Part shown: positions 11,796 through 20,971 of the stretch, piece by piece
Layout of the letters: the number at the start of each line of letters is the position of its first letter
Numbering within the stretch: position 1 is the stretch's first letter
Source of the DNA: Alphaproteobacteria bacterium
GTDB lineage: Bacteria; Pseudomonadota; Alphaproteobacteria; SMXS01
Length of the DNA stretch: 37,657 bases
NCBI GenBank assembly: GCA_004356955.1
Contig: SMXS01000043.1
Coordinates: forward strand, 1 to 37,657
Direction of reading: 5' to 3'
Notes under the pieces: generated by a model
The model's input: the letters and a program-made list of their open reading frames with translations, nothing else
Databases searched by the model: none
What the model was told of the DNA's origin: nothing
Position numbers and translations under genes: made by a program

Positions 11796-12400
11796 CACGA
11801 AGTCTCCTGCAGAGAGGTCAGGCCGCCAGCAGGCTCTGACTTTTTGCGGCCACTCTGAGGGCCCGGTGTTGGTGTGTCGCCCGCTTGCAGGGCGTCGAGA
11901 ACCTTGGTGGTCGTGTCTGCGGTCAGGTCTTCATAATAGTCGTCGCCGATTTGCATCATCGGGGCGTTGGCGCAAGCACCCAGGCATTCCACTTCGATAA
12001 TCGTGAATTTACCGTCTTGGGTGGTTTCGCCCATATTGATGCCCAGTTTGTTTTTGCAGGCACTGACAATGTCGTCAGACCCGCGCAACCAACAAGGGGT
12101 TGTGGTGCAGACCTGTACGAAATGTTCGCCAACGGGTGCCAGATTATACATGGTGTAAAAGCTGGCAACTTCGAGCACACGAATAACCGGCATGTCCAGC
12201 ATAGTTGCAACGCAACGAATGCCTGCCTGGGGCAACCATCCACCGTTTTGGCGTTGGGCTATGTCCAACAGGGGCATGACCGCGCTGGCCTGTCGGCCTT
12301 CGGGGTATTTTGCAATGTGTTCTTTGGTTTTTTGCAGGTTCTCCGCAGTGAACTCAAAGTGCTCGGACTGCTGCGCCTGGGTTTGTCCGCTCATACTCAT
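11795..12400 (-). CDS. nuoE: NADH-quinone oxidoreductase subunit E (2Fe-2S, N1a)
   Basis: Thioredoxin-fold 2Fe-2S subunit that packs on NuoF. Cluster N1a ligands are visible as Cys98 and Cys103 (CTTTPC) and Cys139 and Cys143 ([12 protein letters not shown]). The QNGGWLP motif near residue 51 is typical. At 201 residues it is longer than the E. coli protein because of a C-terminal tail ending [14 protein letters not shown], which is common in alphaproteobacterial NuoE. The ATG overlaps the nuoD stop (ATGA); a second ATG two codons later is possible. Confidence 0.96.
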   Translation of the reverse strand: MSMSGQTQAQQSEHFEFTAENLQKTKEHIAKYPEGRQASAVMPLLDIAQRQNGGWLPQAGIRCVATMLDMPVIRVLEVASFYTMYNLAPVGEHFVQVCTTTPCWLRGSDDIVSACKNKLGINMGETTQDGKFTIIEVECLGACANAPMMQIGDDYYEDLTADTTTKVLDALQAGDTPTPGPQSGRKKSEPAGGLTSLQETS

Positions 12401-13575
12401 CGGTCCACTTCGCCGAATACAATATCGATAGAGCCCAAGATCGCGGGAATATCTGCGAGCATGTGGCCTTTGGTCAAAAAATCCATTGCCTGAAGGTGGG
12501 CAAATCCAGGTGCTCTGATTTTACAGCGATAAGGCTTGTTGGAGCCATCTGACACTAGATACACACCAAACTCGCCCTTTGGGGCTTCGATGGCGACATA
12601 GACCTCACCCTCGGGGACTTTGTAGCCTTCGGTGTACAGTTTGAAGTGCTGGATCAGCGCTTCCATGGACTGTTTCATTTCCGCCCGCGGTGGCGGTACG
12701 ATTTTGCGATCCATTGAAGAAACCGGACCTGCGGGCATCTCGTTAAGGCATTGCCGAATCATACGGATCGACTGTTTAATTTCTTCGAACCTAACGATGA
12801 AGCGAGCATAGCAATCGCCGTGTTTACCGACGGGTACATCGAAATCCATTTTTTCATAGCCGTCATAGGGCTGCGATTTGCGCAAGTCCCATGCAATGTC
12901 GCTGCCACGAAGGCACGGACCGGTGAAACCCCAATCGATGGCTTCGTCACCGGTGATCACACCGATATCAACACAGCGTTGCTTGAAGATACGATTGCCG
13001 ATCAACATCGTTCCAATATCTTCCAGAACTTCAGGGAAGGTCTCGGTCCATTCCCAAATATCGGTCAACAGTTCCGGCGGAAGGTCCTGATGAACACCAC
13101 CCGGGCGAATATAGCATGCATGCATGCGCGCACCACTGGCCCGTTCGCGGAACACCATCAGCTTTTCGCGTTCTTCAAAACCCCACAAAATTGGCGTCAT
13201 CGCGCCCACATCCATCGCGTGGGTTGTCAGGTTCATCAGATGGCTGGAAATGCGCCCCATTTCAGAATAGAGGATACGGATCATTTTGCCGCGATCAGGC
13301 ACTTCACAATCCAGCAGCTTCTCGACGGCCAGCGCAAAAGCATGTTCCTGATTGATCGGCGATACATAGTCTAGCCGGTCAAAATATGGCACAGCCTGCA
13401 GGTATGTCTTGTGCTCGATCAGCTTTTCGGTGCCTCGATGCAGCAGACCGATATGCGGATCGATGCGTACGACAATCTCGCCGTCCAGCTCGGTAATCAG
13501 GCGCAGCACGCCATGGGTTGCGGGATGCTGTGGACCAACATTCAGATTGTAATTTTTCAGTTGAACTTCAGCCAT
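12397..13575 (-). CDS. nuoD: NADH-quinone oxidoreductase subunit D
   Basis: Forms the quinone-binding pocket together with NuoB and is related to the large subunit of NiFe hydrogenases without the metal site. The 392-residue product begins with [16 protein letters not shown], the beta-hairpin containing the quinone-contacting histidine, and ends in the conserved [13 protein letters not shown]. The start codon shares one base with the nuoC stop. NuoC and NuoD are separate genes here, unlike the fused NuoCD of E. coli. Confidence 0.97.
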   Translation of the reverse strand: MAEVQLKNYNLNVGPQHPATHGVLRLITELDGEIVVRIDPHIGLLHRGTEKLIEHKTYLQAVPYFDRLDYVSPINQEHAFALAVEKLLDCEVPDRGKMIRILYSEMGRISSHLMNLTTHAMDVGAMTPILWGFEEREKLMVFRERASGARMHACYIRPGGVHQDLPPELLTDIWEWTETFPEVLEDIGTMLIGNRIFKQRCVDIGVITGDEAIDWGFTGPCLRGSDIAWDLRKSQPYDGYEKMDFDVPVGKHGDCYARFIVRFEEIKQSIRMIRQCLNEMPAGPVSSMDRKIVPPPRAEMKQSMEALIQHFKLYTEGYKVPEGEVYVAIEAPKGEFGVYLVSDGSNKPYRCKIRAPGFAHLQAMDFLTKGHMLADIPAILGSIDIVFGEVDR

Positions 13576-14198
13576 TAGCCTTCACCTTCTACGGCGTCTT
13601 CCGTGCCTTTTTCGTCACCTGGCAAGATGTATTTGGCGCCTTCCCATGGACTCATGAAGTCAAAGGTGCGCAGATCCTGCATCAGGCTGACTGGTTCGTA
13701 GACCACACGTTTGTGCTCGTCAGAATAGCGAACTTCCACATAGCCAGACAAAGGAAAGTCTTTGCGTAGTGGAAAACCCTGAAAACCATAATCCGTCAGG
13801 ATGCGGCGCAGATCAGGGTGGTTAGAGAACATCACGCCATAAAGATCCCAGCATTCGCGCTCGAACCAGTTGGCAGTACTGAATATACCACTAGCCGATG
13901 GCACCGGCGTCTCTTCATCAGTGTGAATCTTTACGCGTATGCGCTGGTTCTGTTTAAGGCTAAGGAGGTGATAAACAACGTCAAAGCGCTCGGTCCGGCT
14001 GGGATAGTCGGCGCCGCAGATATCCATCAACTGACGAAACTGACATTGGCTATCGTCCCGTAGGTAGGTCAGAACTTTGATGATGCAGTCGGGTCGGCTG
14101 ACGATGGTGAGTTCATCATTCACGACGTCTGTGCTGATGATCTCGTTATCCAGAGAATCGCTTATCAGTTCGCCCAATTCAATGAGAGCCTGGTCCAT
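13575..14198 (-). CDS. nuoC: NADH-quinone oxidoreductase subunit C
   Basis: Structural subunit of the complex I connecting module (207 residues). Recognised by the 30-kDa-subunit signature [20 protein letters not shown] followed by [20 protein letters not shown]. The C-terminal ~25 residues are acidic and lie beyond the conserved fold. The ATG is 16 bases after the nuoB stop and the TAA overlaps the nuoD ATG. Confidence 0.97.
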   Translation of the reverse strand: MDQALIELGELISDSLDNEIISTDVVNDELTIVSRPDCIIKVLTYLRDDSQCQFRQLMDICGADYPSRTERFDVVYHLLSLKQNQRIRVKIHTDEETPVPSASGIFSTANWFERECWDLYGVMFSNHPDLRRILTDYGFQGFPLRKDFPLSGYVEVRYSDEHKRVVYEPVSLMQDLRTFDFMSPWEGAKYILPGDEKGTEDAVEGEG

Positions 14199-14214
14199 GG
14201 TGGGTTCCCTGCCC

Positions 14215-14769
14215 CTATCTTGTCAGAGTGCCTGTACGGCGGATTTTGCGCTGCAGTTGCAGGACGCCGTATACCAGCGCTTCAGCGGTCGGTGGACAGC
14301 CAGGCACATAGATGTCAACGGGTATAATGCGATCACAGCCGCGAACCACAGAATATGAATAGTGGTAATATCCACCGCCATTGGCACAACTGCCCATGGA
14401 AATTACATACCGGGGTTCTGGCATTTGGTCATAAACTTTGCGCAGCGCCGGGGCCATTTTATTGGTCAGCGTACCGGCAACGATCATGACATCGGATTGA
14501 CGAGGAGACGCACGAGGCGCAAAGCCAAAGCGTTCCAGGTCGTAACGCGGCATATTTGCCTGCATCATTTCAACAGCGCAGCAGGCCAGACCAAAGGTCA
14601 TCCACCATAGTGATCCGGTGCGTGCCCAATTGATGACGTCATCAAGCTTGGCAACAATATAGCCTTTGTCGCCCAGGTCATCGGAAAGGGACTGAAAATA
14701 TTCACTAGAAGCCGCCGTCGAGGCAGCGAGGTCTTGATTGGCTGACGCCACTTTGTCCTCTACTCCCAT
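14215..14769 (-). CDS. nuoB: NADH-quinone oxidoreductase subunit B (cluster N2)
   Basis: Carries the terminal 4Fe-4S cluster N2, which reduces the quinone. The unusual adjacent cysteines Cys63-Cys64 (LACCAVEMM) plus Cys128 (GSCANGGG) and Cys158 (VPGCPPTAE) match the family ligand set. The start at 14769 is supported by a GGGAG site and gives 184 residues; the longer ORF in the track reads back into nuoA. The start lies inside the end of nuoA (10-base overlap). Confidence 0.97.
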   Translation of the reverse strand: MGVEDKVASANQDLAASTAASSEYFQSLSDDLGDKGYIVAKLDDVINWARTGSLWWMTFGLACCAVEMMQANMPRYDLERFGFAPRASPRQSDVMIVAGTLTNKMAPALRKVYDQMPEPRYVISMGSCANGGGYYHYSYSVVRGCDRIIPVDIYVPGCPPTAEALVYGVLQLQRKIRRTGTLTR

Positions 14770-15125
14770 TCCAAGGCTCCCTTTTTCCACTCGTAGATAA
14801 AGCCGACGGTCAGCACACCCAGGAAGACGACCATTGACCAAAAGCCAAAGATGCCGATGTCACCCAAAGTCACAGCCCATGGGAACAGGAAGGCGACTTC
14901 CAGATCGAAGATGATAAACAGGATGGCCACCAGATAGAAGCGCACATCGAAATGCCCGCGTGTGTCGTCGAAGGGTTCGAAGCCACATTCATAGGGTGAC
15001 AGTTTTTCACTATCCGGATTTTGCTTGGCAACAAGATATGCGCCAACAACGAATAGCAATGCCAAAACAATGACTACTGCTAGAAAGACCAGAATCGGCA
15101 AGTATTCCAGTAACAGTTCTTCCAT
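14760..15125 (-). CDS. nuoA: NADH-quinone oxidoreductase subunit A
   Basis: First gene of the complex I operon; a 121-residue membrane subunit with three helices. The loop [20 protein letters not shown] contains the family cysteine that becomes exposed in the deactive enzyme, and [22 protein letters not shown] is the signature second helix. A GGAA stretch nine bases before the ATG is the likely ribosome site. A strong promoter is visible about 130 bases upstream. Confidence 0.97.
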   Translation of the reverse strand: MEELLLEYLPILVFLAVVIVLALLFVVGAYLVAKQNPDSEKLSPYECGFEPFDDTRGHFDVRFYLVAILFIIFDLEVAFLFPWAVTLGDIGIFGFWSMVVFLGVLTVGFIYEWKKGALEWE

Positions 15126-15254
15126 CGATTTTATTCCAACCTCTCAAGTCGCTGATTAGCGTTCTAGACAGAGTACCGGGTATTATTCAGGAGATCACGC
15201 CCGAACTCTACATCGTCCGATTCACTGCCCAGATAGGGCCTTGATTCGGCGCGC

Positions 15255-15282
15255 AGTATATAGTGGCAAACACACGTGTCAA
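15255..15282 (-). promoter_or_regulatory. Sigma70-type promoter of the nuo operon
   Basis: On the minus strand TTGACA and TATACT are separated by 16 bases, a near-perfect housekeeping promoter. Predicted transcription start is near 15248, leaving an untranslated leader of about 120 bases before nuoA. No other gene lies between it and nuoA. The 248 bases between nuoA and tRNA-Asp hold nothing else I can support. Confidence 0.7.
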
Positions 15283-15373
15283 AGGGCAATGGCGCGCGTC
15301 TGCTGGGAAAGTTTTGCAGGGTGGAATTGCCGAGATGGGGGCTGCCATTTTTTACAGATATGTGTCTGCGAAA

Positions 15374-15450
15374 TGGCGGGAGTGACGGGACTCGAACCCG
15401 CGACCTCTGGCGTGACAGGCCAGCGCTCTAACCAACTGAGCTACACCCCC
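15374..15450 (-). tRNA. tRNA-Asp (GTC)
   Basis: A 77-base cloverleaf on the minus strand. The acceptor stem GGGGGTG pairs with CACTCCC, the anticodon loop CTGTCAC gives GTC, the T arm contains GGTTCGAGTCC, the discriminator base is G and the CCA end is encoded. It sits alone upstream of the nuo promoter and has its own promoter. Confidence 0.96.
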
Positions 15451-15469
15451 AATCTCGGAAGGCGGGCTT

Positions 15470-15498
15470 GATGTACGGCAGAGCCTGCGACCTGTCAA
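15470..15498 (-). promoter_or_regulatory. Promoter for tRNA-Asp
   Basis: TTGACA followed after 17 bases by TACATC on the minus strand; the start would fall about 13 bases before the mature tRNA end. The -35 box is perfect and the -10 box weak. Confidence 0.5.
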
Positions 15499-15732
15499 GG
15501 GCTTGGATAACATTCCTGAAATAATATTAAAAATTGTTCATTTGCCGCAGAAGTCTGGGCCTTTTGGACCCATACTATTTCGTCAATCAACGTCATTTAT
15601 GAGAGCGATTCCACAATAAAAAAAGCCGCCGAAACGACCTTGATCATTTTGCCTGTTTTTGATTCCCGGTGCGTATGCCGCAACAAAGTGCGATGGAATA
15701 TCATCAGGCTAATTGTGCAGACCGTGGGGTGG

Positions 15733-15808
15733 TGGTGGGCGATGACAGGCTCGAACTGCCGACCCTCTCGGTGTAAACGAGATGCTCTACCAACTGAGCT
15801 AATCGCCC
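15733..15808 (-). tRNA. tRNA-Val (TAC)
   Basis: A 76-base cloverleaf on the minus strand. GGGCGAT pairs with ATCGCCC, the anticodon loop TTTACAC gives TAC, the T loop TTCGAGC is standard, and discriminator A plus CCA are encoded. It lies downstream of hup and may be read from its own weak promoter or from hup read-through. Confidence 0.96.
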
Positions 15809-15870
15809 TCAACCACCCTACTGGTCTTCAATTAAGAAACGGCCACCCTTTCAAGCGACCGCGTCCTAAA

Positions 15871-15889
15871 CTAAACCAAATTGGTTTTA
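15871..15889 (-). terminator. Possible hup terminator hairpin
   Basis: Immediately at the hup stop codon the minus strand reads AAACCAA-T-TTGGTTT followed by AGTTTAGG. The dyad is perfect but the loop is very short and the T tract is weak, so it may act only partly. Confidence 0.35.
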
Positions 15890-16162
15890 GTGGTTTACAG
15901 CTTCCTTCAGCGCCTTACCAGCCTTGAATTTAGGCTGCTTGGATGCAGGAATCTGAATTGCTTCGCCAGTACGAGGGTTGCGACCCGTCGTAGCTGCACG
16001 ATTTGCAACACTAAAAGTACCGAAGCCAACGAGGCGAATTTCGCCACCACCAGCCAGGGCATCTGTTACAGATTGAAGCACCGCATCAACAGCGGCTCCT
16101 GCATCTGCTTTGGACAGACCAGATGCTTCGGCAACACTTGCAATAAGATCATTCTTGTTCAT
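15887..16162 (-). CDS. hup: HU-family DNA-binding protein
   Basis: Histone-like nucleoid protein of 91 residues that bends DNA as a dimer. It begins [20 protein letters not shown] and contains the family signature [21 protein letters not shown], with the DNA-intercalating proline in the RNPRTGE arm. The length matches HU-beta. A GGGGGG ribosome site precedes the ATG. It stands between lon and tRNA-Val with its own promoter; lon-hup adjacency is conserved in many proteobacteria. Confidence 0.97.
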   Translation of the reverse strand: MNKNDLIASVAEASGLSKADAGAAVDAVLQSVTDALAGGGEIRLVGFGTFSVANRAATTGRNPRTGEAIQIPASKQPKFKAGKALKEAVNH

Positions 16163-16224
16163 GGCTAACCCCCCTTATATGGAACTGTTATATTCGAAAA
16201 ATATCCCCCGATAGAGACGGCGTC

Positions 16225-16253
16225 AGTCTAGAGCGACGCATTATCCCGGTCAA
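16225..16253 (-). promoter_or_regulatory. Sigma70-type promoter of hup
   Basis: Minus strand TTGACC, 17-base spacer, TAGACT. The predicted start near 16218 leaves a leader of about 55 bases. The 157-base gap between lon and hup also contains an imperfect inverted repeat (GCGTCCGCC and GTGGACGC) that could be part of the lon transcript end. Confidence 0.6.
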
Positions 16254-16319
16254 AGGAAAAGCCGCGTCCACCCTCATTTTTTGCAACTTTTTTGCTGCTT
16301 TCTGGCGGACGCAGATACC

Positions 16320-18713
16320 TTAGTGGGTCACAACCTCTTCCGGGTTGCCATTGGCCTCTTCTGCAACCGCGCCAATGATCTCTTCTTCCCATTCAATTGG
16401 CACGACCGGTTGCGTCAGGGCATGACTCAAAACTTCATCCACGGTTGTTACGGGGATAATTTCCAATCCCTTTTTGACGTTGTCCGGTATGTCGGCGAGG
16501 TCTTTTTCGTTGTCCATTGGAATCAATACCTTCTTGATCCCGCCACGTTGTGCGGCTAGTAGTTTTTCCTTCAATCCACCAATGGCTAAGATACGACCAC
16601 GCAGCGTAATTTCACCCGTCATGGCGACGTATCGGTCAACCGGTATCCCCGTTAAAACCGAAACAATGGAGGTCACCATTCCAACACCAGCGGACGGCCC
16701 ATCTTTGGGAACAGCCCCTTCTGGTACATGGATGTGGATATCGCGTTTTTGAAACACGTCTGGATGAATACCGAATTCGGCAGCGCGAGACCGTACATAA
16801 CTGGCCGCAGCCTGAATCGATTCTTGCATCACTTCACCAAGTTTCCCGGTAATGGTCATCTTTCCCTTGCCTGGAAGTTTTAGTGCCTCGATCGACAACA
16901 GCTCGCCGCCGACTTCTGTCCAGGCAAGGCCCGTGACGACGCCAACCTGGTCTTTATCTTCGATCATGCCATAGCGGAATTTTCGCACCCCGGCAAAGTC
17001 ACCCAGATTATCTGGCGTAATCTTAACCACGGTGACGTCGGACGACACAATCTGGCGCACTGCCTTGCGGATCAGGCTTGCCAATTCACGTTCCAGGCCA
17101 CGCACGCCAGGTTCGCGCGTGTAGTGGCGAATAAGGTCGCGCAGGCCTTCATCTGTGATGGACCATTCTTCAGCGTTCAGACCATTGGCCTTGATTTGCT
17201 TGTCGATCAGGTGACGACGCGCAATCTCCAGCTTTTCCTCTTCCGTGTAACCGCTGATGCGGATTACTTCCATCCGATCAAGCAATGCACTTGGGATATT
17301 CAGCGTATTGGCGGTAGTGACGAACATCACCTTGGAAAGGTCGTAGTCAACCTCTAGATAGTGGTCGTTGAAGGTGCCATTTTGTTCTGGGTCCAAGACT
17401 TCCAACAATGCCGAGGATGGATCGCCACGGAAATCGGCGCCCATTTTGTCAATTTCGTCCAGCAGGAACAGCGGATTGGACGTGCCAGCCTTCTTCATGC
17501 TTTGGACGATTTTGCCTGGCATAGAGCCAATATAAGTCCGCCGATGGCCACGAATTTCGGCTTCATCACGCACGCCACCAAGCGAAACGCGAATAAAGTC
17601 GCGCCCCGTGGCCCTGGCAATGGACTTGCCCAGCGAGGTCTTACCAACACCTGGGGGGCCGACGAGGCACAGGATTGGACCTTTGATCTTGCGGGTGCGT
17701 TGCTGCACAGCAAGATATTCGATGATCCGTTCCTTGACCTTCTCTAGCCCGTAGTGATCGGCGTCCAGAATTTCAATCGCCTTGTTGAGGTCTTTCTTGA
17801 CCTTGCGGTTCTTGCCCCAAGGAATACCAAGCAGCCAATCCAGATAGTTGCGAACAACAGTGGCTTCTGCCGACATCGGGCTCATGGCCTTCAGCTTCTT
17901 CAGCTCGGCTGTAGCTTTGGTCTTTGCTTCCTTGGATAGCTTGGTTTCCTTAATCTTTGCTTCAAGCTCAACCAGTTCATCGCCGTCTTCTTCGCCGTCG
18001 CCGAGTTCCTTCTGAATGGCTTTCATTTGCTCATTCAAATAGTACTCGCGCTGGGTCTTTTCCATCTGGCGTTTGACGCGGCCACGGATGTTCTTTTCAA
18101 CCTCCAAGACACCGATTTCGCTGTCCATCATGCCAAAGACGCGTTCCAGCCGTTCGCTGGCGCTGGTGGTTTCCAGCAATTCCTGCTTTTCAGATATTTT
18201 GACGGACAGATGCGACGCCAGTGTATCGGCCAGGCGTTCTGGTTCTTCAATCTGATTGACCGAGACGAGTACCTCTGGTGGCACCTTCTTGTTCAATTTC
18301 ACATATTGTTCGAACTGACTGACGACAGATCGGGCCAGTGCTTCGATGTCGGCGCCTGTCTCGGTATCCTCTTCGATGATCTCGACTGTGGCTTCAAAGA
18401 AGTTTTCATTGTCGACGAAACTGGAAATACGCGCACGCGCCCCACCTTCGACCAACACTTTAACCGTGCCGTCTGGCAGTTTCAGCAATTGCAGAACAGA
18501 GGCAATCGTCCCGATCTGGTACAGGTCGTTTTCATCAGGGTCGTCTTGCCCTGCATCCTTTTGGGTGACCAGGAATATCTTTTTGTCATTTGCCATCACA
18601 TCTTCGAGAGCGCGCACTGATTTGTCCCGCCCAACGAATAGGGGAACAATCATGTGTGGAAACACAACGATGTCTCGTAAAGGCAATACGGGATGGGTTG
18701 ATTCAGAGGACAT
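16320..18713 (-). CDS. lon: ATP-dependent protease Lon
   Basis: AAA+ serine protease that degrades damaged and regulatory proteins. The N-terminal LON substrate domain begins PVLPLRDIVVFPHMIVPLFV. A coiled-coil region precedes the AAA+ module with Walker A GPPGVGKTSLGKS near residue 355 and Walker B LFLLDEIDKM. The protease domain has the catalytic serine in KDGPSAGVGM and the lysine further on in GGLKEKLLAA. I chose the ATG at 18713 (797 residues) because AGGT lies just before it; the track start four codons upstream has no ribosome site. It follows clpX and is preceded by an RpoH-type promoter, so heat induction is expected. Confidence 0.96.
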   Translation of the reverse strand: MSSESTHPVLPLRDIVVFPHMIVPLFVGRDKSVRALEDVMANDKKIFLVTQKDAGQDDPDENDLYQIGTIASVLQLLKLPDGTVKVLVEGGARARISSFVDNENFFEATVEIIEEDTETGADIEALARSVVSQFEQYVKLNKKVPPEVLVSVNQIEEPERLADTLASHLSVKISEKQELLETTSASERLERVFGMMDSEIGVLEVEKNIRGRVKRQMEKTQREYYLNEQMKAIQKELGDGEEDGDELVELEAKIKETKLSKEAKTKATAELKKLKAMSPMSAEATVVRNYLDWLLGIPWGKNRKVKKDLNKAIEILDADHYGLEKVKERIIEYLAVQQRTRKIKGPILCLVGPPGVGKTSLGKSIARATGRDFIRVSLGGVRDEAEIRGHRRTYIGSMPGKIVQSMKKAGTSNPLFLLDEIDKMGADFRGDPSSALLEVLDPEQNGTFNDHYLEVDYDLSKVMFVTTANTLNIPSALLDRMEVIRISGYTEEEKLEIARRHLIDKQIKANGLNAEEWSITDEGLRDLIRHYTREPGVRGLERELASLIRKAVRQIVSSDVTVVKITPDNLGDFAGVRKFRYGMIEDKDQVGVVTGLAWTEVGGELLSIEALKLPGKGKMTITGKLGEVMQESIQAAASYVRSRAAEFGIHPDVFQKRDIHIHVPEGAVPKDGPSAGVGMVTSIVSVLTGIPVDRYVAMTGEITLRGRILAIGGLKEKLLAAQRGGIKKVLIPMDNEKDLADIPDNVKKGLEIIPVTTVDEVLSHALTQPVVPIEWEEEIIGAVAEEANGNPEEVVTH

Positions 18714-18750
18714 GGCTACCTGCATATTGTGGTACTGTTATTAGCATACA

Positions 18751-18772
18751 CCATATCTCGTATGAGAGATGG
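18751..18772 (-). other. Imperfect 22-base dyad in the lon leader
   Basis: CCATATCTCGTATGAGAGATGG matches its own reverse complement at 18 of 22 positions. It falls between the predicted lon transcription start and the lon ATG, so it could be an operator or an RNA hairpin in the leader. No known consensus is recognised. Confidence 0.4.
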
Positions 18773-18791
18773 TAATTATTTCGACACATTC

Positions 18792-18823
18792 TAAGTGGGG
18801 AGCGAAAGCGAATACGTCAAGGG
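18792..18823 (-). promoter_or_regulatory. RpoH (sigma32)-type heat-shock promoter of lon
   Basis: Minus strand reads CCCTTGA, a 16-base spacer, then CCCCACTTA. This matches the sigma32 consensus (CCCTTGAA, 13-17 bases, CCCCATNTA) very closely. Transcription would begin near 18785, about 70 bases before the lon ATG. lon is a classical sigma32 target, which supports the call. Confidence 0.7.
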
Positions 18824-18835
18824 CTCTGACGTATT
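18811..18835. other. 9-bp perfect hairpin between clpX and lon
   Basis: AATACGTCA, a 7-base loop and TGACGTATT form a perfect stem about 30 bases after the clpX stop. There is no T tract on the minus strand, so it is either a weak clpX terminator or a 3' stabilising hairpin. It overlaps the -35 box of the lon heat-shock promoter. Confidence 0.5.
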
Positions 18836-18865
18836 TCTCTGCTGATTCCGATAGAAAACTAGATT

Positions 18866-20137
18866 CTAGGCACCCTGACCGACATTGTTGTCAACGCGAT
18901 CGGCGTAGATATAGAGCGGTTGAGCCCTGCCCTCGACGACTTCGTTACTGACGACGACTTCTTCAACGCCTTCAAGCGAGGGCAATTCATACATGGTTTC
19001 CAATAGGATGGACTCCATGATGGATCGCAAACCACGCGCCCCTGTCTGGCGTTTGATCGCCTTTTTGGCCACGCCAGCAAGAGCGTCTTCGCTAAAGGTC
19101 AGGTTTACATCTTCCATGGCAAACAGACTTTGGTATTGCTTGATCAGCGCGTTCTTCGGCTTGGTTAAAATCTCTATCAGAGAGCTTTCATCCAAATCTG
19201 TCAGTGTCGCGATCACCGGCAAACGACCCACGAATTCCGGAATCAGGCCGAATTTCAGCAGATCTTCGGGTTCTACTTCTGCCAGAATTTCGCCTGTTCG
19301 ACGATCTTCAGGCCCCACCACTTTGGCACCAAATCCAATGGACTTGTCGGTGCCGCGGGCATCAATGATTTTCTCCAAGCCCGAGAAAGCACCACCACAG
19401 ATAAACAGGATGTTCGTCGTGTCGACTTGCAGAAATTCCTGTTGTGGATGCTTGCGGCCGCCTTGCGGTGGGACGCTGGCAATTGTGCCTTCCATAATCT
19501 TGAGCAAGGCTTGCTGTACGCCCTCGCCCGACACATCGCGGGTGATCGACGGGTTGTCTGACTTGCGGCTGATCTTGTCGACTTCATCTATGTAGACAAT
19601 GCCACGTTGCGCACGCTCGACATTATAGTCAGCCGATTGCAGCAGCTTGAGGATGATGTTTTCGACGTCTTCACCAACATAACCAGCTTCGGTCAGCGTG
19701 GTGGCGTCAGCCATTGTAAAGGGCACGTCCAAAATCCGCGCCAATGTCTGAGCCAACAGCGTTTTGCCGCAGCCGGTTGGGCCAACCAACAGAATGTTGG
19801 ACTTTGACAATTCCACCTCGCTGCTTTTGCTAGCGTGCTTCAGACGTTTGTAGTGATTGTGCACGGCAACAGACAAAACGCGCTTGGCGCGTTCCTGGCC
19901 GATGACATAATCATCCAGAACGCCGCAAATATCGGCAGGCGATGCGATGCCCTCTCCTGCCTGTACGACAGTCGTTTTGCTTTCTTCGCGGATGATGTCC
20001 ATGCAAAGTTCGACGCATTCATCGCAGATGAAAACGGTTGGGCCGGCAATAAGCTTCCGCACTTCGTGCTGGCTCTTGCCGCAGAAAGAGCAGTACAAAG
20101 TATTCTTGGAATCGCCAGTGCCACTGGATTTGGTCAT
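18866..20137 (-). CDS. clpX: ATP-dependent Clp protease ATP-binding subunit ClpX
   Basis: Hexameric AAA+ unfoldase that feeds substrates to ClpP. The N-terminal zinc-binding domain has CSFCGKSQ and CDECVELC. Walker A is [13 protein letters not shown], the pore loop [10 protein letters not shown], Walker [11 protein letters not shown], and the ClpP-docking IGF loop is present as [10 protein letters not shown]. At 423 residues it is full length. It is 125 bases downstream of clpP and 150 bases upstream of lon, the standard clpP-clpX-lon order. Confidence 0.97.
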   Translation of the reverse strand: MTKSSGTGDSKNTLYCSFCGKSQHEVRKLIAGPTVFICDECVELCMDIIREESKTTVVQAGEGIASPADICGVLDDYVIGQERAKRVLSVAVHNHYKRLKHASKSSEVELSKSNILLVGPTGCGKTLLAQTLARILDVPFTMADATTLTEAGYVGEDVENIILKLLQSADYNVERAQRGIVYIDEVDKISRKSDNPSITRDVSGEGVQQALLKIMEGTIASVPPQGGRKHPQQEFLQVDTTNILFICGGAFSGLEKIIDARGTDKSIGFGAKVVGPEDRRTGEILAEVEPEDLLKFGLIPEFVGRLPVIATLTDLDESSLIEILTKPKNALIKQYQSLFAMEDVNLTFSEDALAGVAKKAIKRQTGARGLRSIMESILLETMYELPSLEGVEEVVVSNEVVEGRAQPLYIYADRVDNNVGQGA

Positions 20138-20164
20138 ATTTTCACCAATTTGTGTATTTCATTC

Positions 20165-20194
20165 ATGCTAGCCGCGCAAAGGCCCGCCAATCAA
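20165..20194 (-). promoter_or_regulatory. Possible promoter of clpX
   Basis: TTGATT, 18-base spacer, TAGCAT on the minus strand, about 25-30 bases before the clpX ATG. It is moderate in quality; clpX may also be read from clpP. Confidence 0.4.
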
Positions 20195-20202
20195 CACTAT
20201 TT

Positions 20203-20224
20203 GTCGTTCGAATCGTGAAACGAC
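20203..20224. other. Dyad in the clpP-clpX intergenic region
   Basis: GTCGTT and AACGAC flank ten bases that contain a smaller TTC/GAA dyad. It lies just upstream of the possible clpX promoter. It could be an operator or the end of the clpP transcript; there is no T tract. Confidence 0.35.
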
Positions 20225-20262
20225 GCTGAGTTGATGGTTAAAACATTGAACTTGAAAGAGAA

Positions 20263-20892
20263 TTATCCCTCTGCAGATTCAACTTCAGAGCGTTTAGAGA
20301 CGACTTCGTCAATCAATCCGAATTCCTGTGCCCCCTCAGCTGTGAGAAATTTGTCACGCTCGAGCGATTGGCGGACCGTTTCGATATCCTGACCAGTGTG
20401 GTGGGCATATATCTTGTTCAACCGTTCACGGATTGCCAGAATCTCACGGGCATGGATTTCGATATCTGTTGCCTGACCTTGCGCGCCGCCAGATGGCTGA
20501 TGCAGCATGATGCGCGAATTGGGCAGCGCGAAACGCATACCTTTTTCGCCCCCAGCCAACAATAGCGAGCCCATTGAAGCCGCCTGCCCAATGCAAAGGG
20601 TAGAAATCTTTGGTTTCACATATTGCATGGTGTCGTAGATGGCCAGTCCGGACGTCACGACCCCACCAGGTGAATTGATGTAAAGCGAGATTTCCTTGTT
20701 GGGATTTTCGGCTTCCAGGTACAAAAGCTGCGCTGTCACCACCGAGGCGACACTGTCATCGATGCCACCGACCAGGAAAATGATCCGCTCTTTGAGCATA
20801 CGAGAATAGATGTCGTATGAGCGTTCTCCCCGATTGGTTTGCTCGATCACCATCGGAATGAGTGCGCTGGCTGTTTCGACAATATCCTTCAT
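20263..20892 (-). CDS. clpP: ATP-dependent Clp protease proteolytic subunit
   Basis: Barrel-forming serine peptidase partner of ClpX. The 209-residue product has the catalytic serine in [14 protein letters not shown], the histidine in [15 protein letters not shown], and the conserved [12 protein letters not shown] segment between them. The start ATG is preceded by CGGAG at good spacing. It lies between tig and clpX, the usual neighbours, so newly made proteins are handled by folding helper and degrader from one locus. Confidence 0.97.
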   Translation of the reverse strand: MKDIVETASALIPMVIEQTNRGERSYDIYSRMLKERIIFLVGGIDDSVASVVTAQLLYLEAENPNKEISLYINSPGGVVTSGLAIYDTMQYVKPKISTLCIGQAASMGSLLLAGGEKGMRFALPNSRIMLHQPSGGAQGQATDIEIHAREILAIRERLNKIYAHHTGQDIETVRQSLERDKFLTAEGAQEFGLIDEVVSKRSEVESAEG

Positions 20893-20916
20893 TACGTGCT
20901 CCGTTTATTAGCGCTG

Positions 20917-20930
20917 GGGTCTAATGACCC
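20917..20930. other. Short hairpin between tig and clpP
   Basis: GGGTC-TAAT-GACCC is a perfect five-base stem in the 79-base gap between the tig stop and the clpP ATG, close to the clpP ribosome site. It lacks a T tract, so it may attenuate or modulate clpP translation rather than terminate. Confidence 0.35.
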
Positions 20931-20971
20931 AATCTTGTTTGGCTATACTAGGCTGTATGACCACGCAGAGC

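Noticed and set aside
15597-15812. 71-residue minus-strand ORF and T-rich stretch near 15618
   Set aside because: The ORF overlaps tRNA-Val. The run of T has no proper stem before it, so I do not call a terminator.
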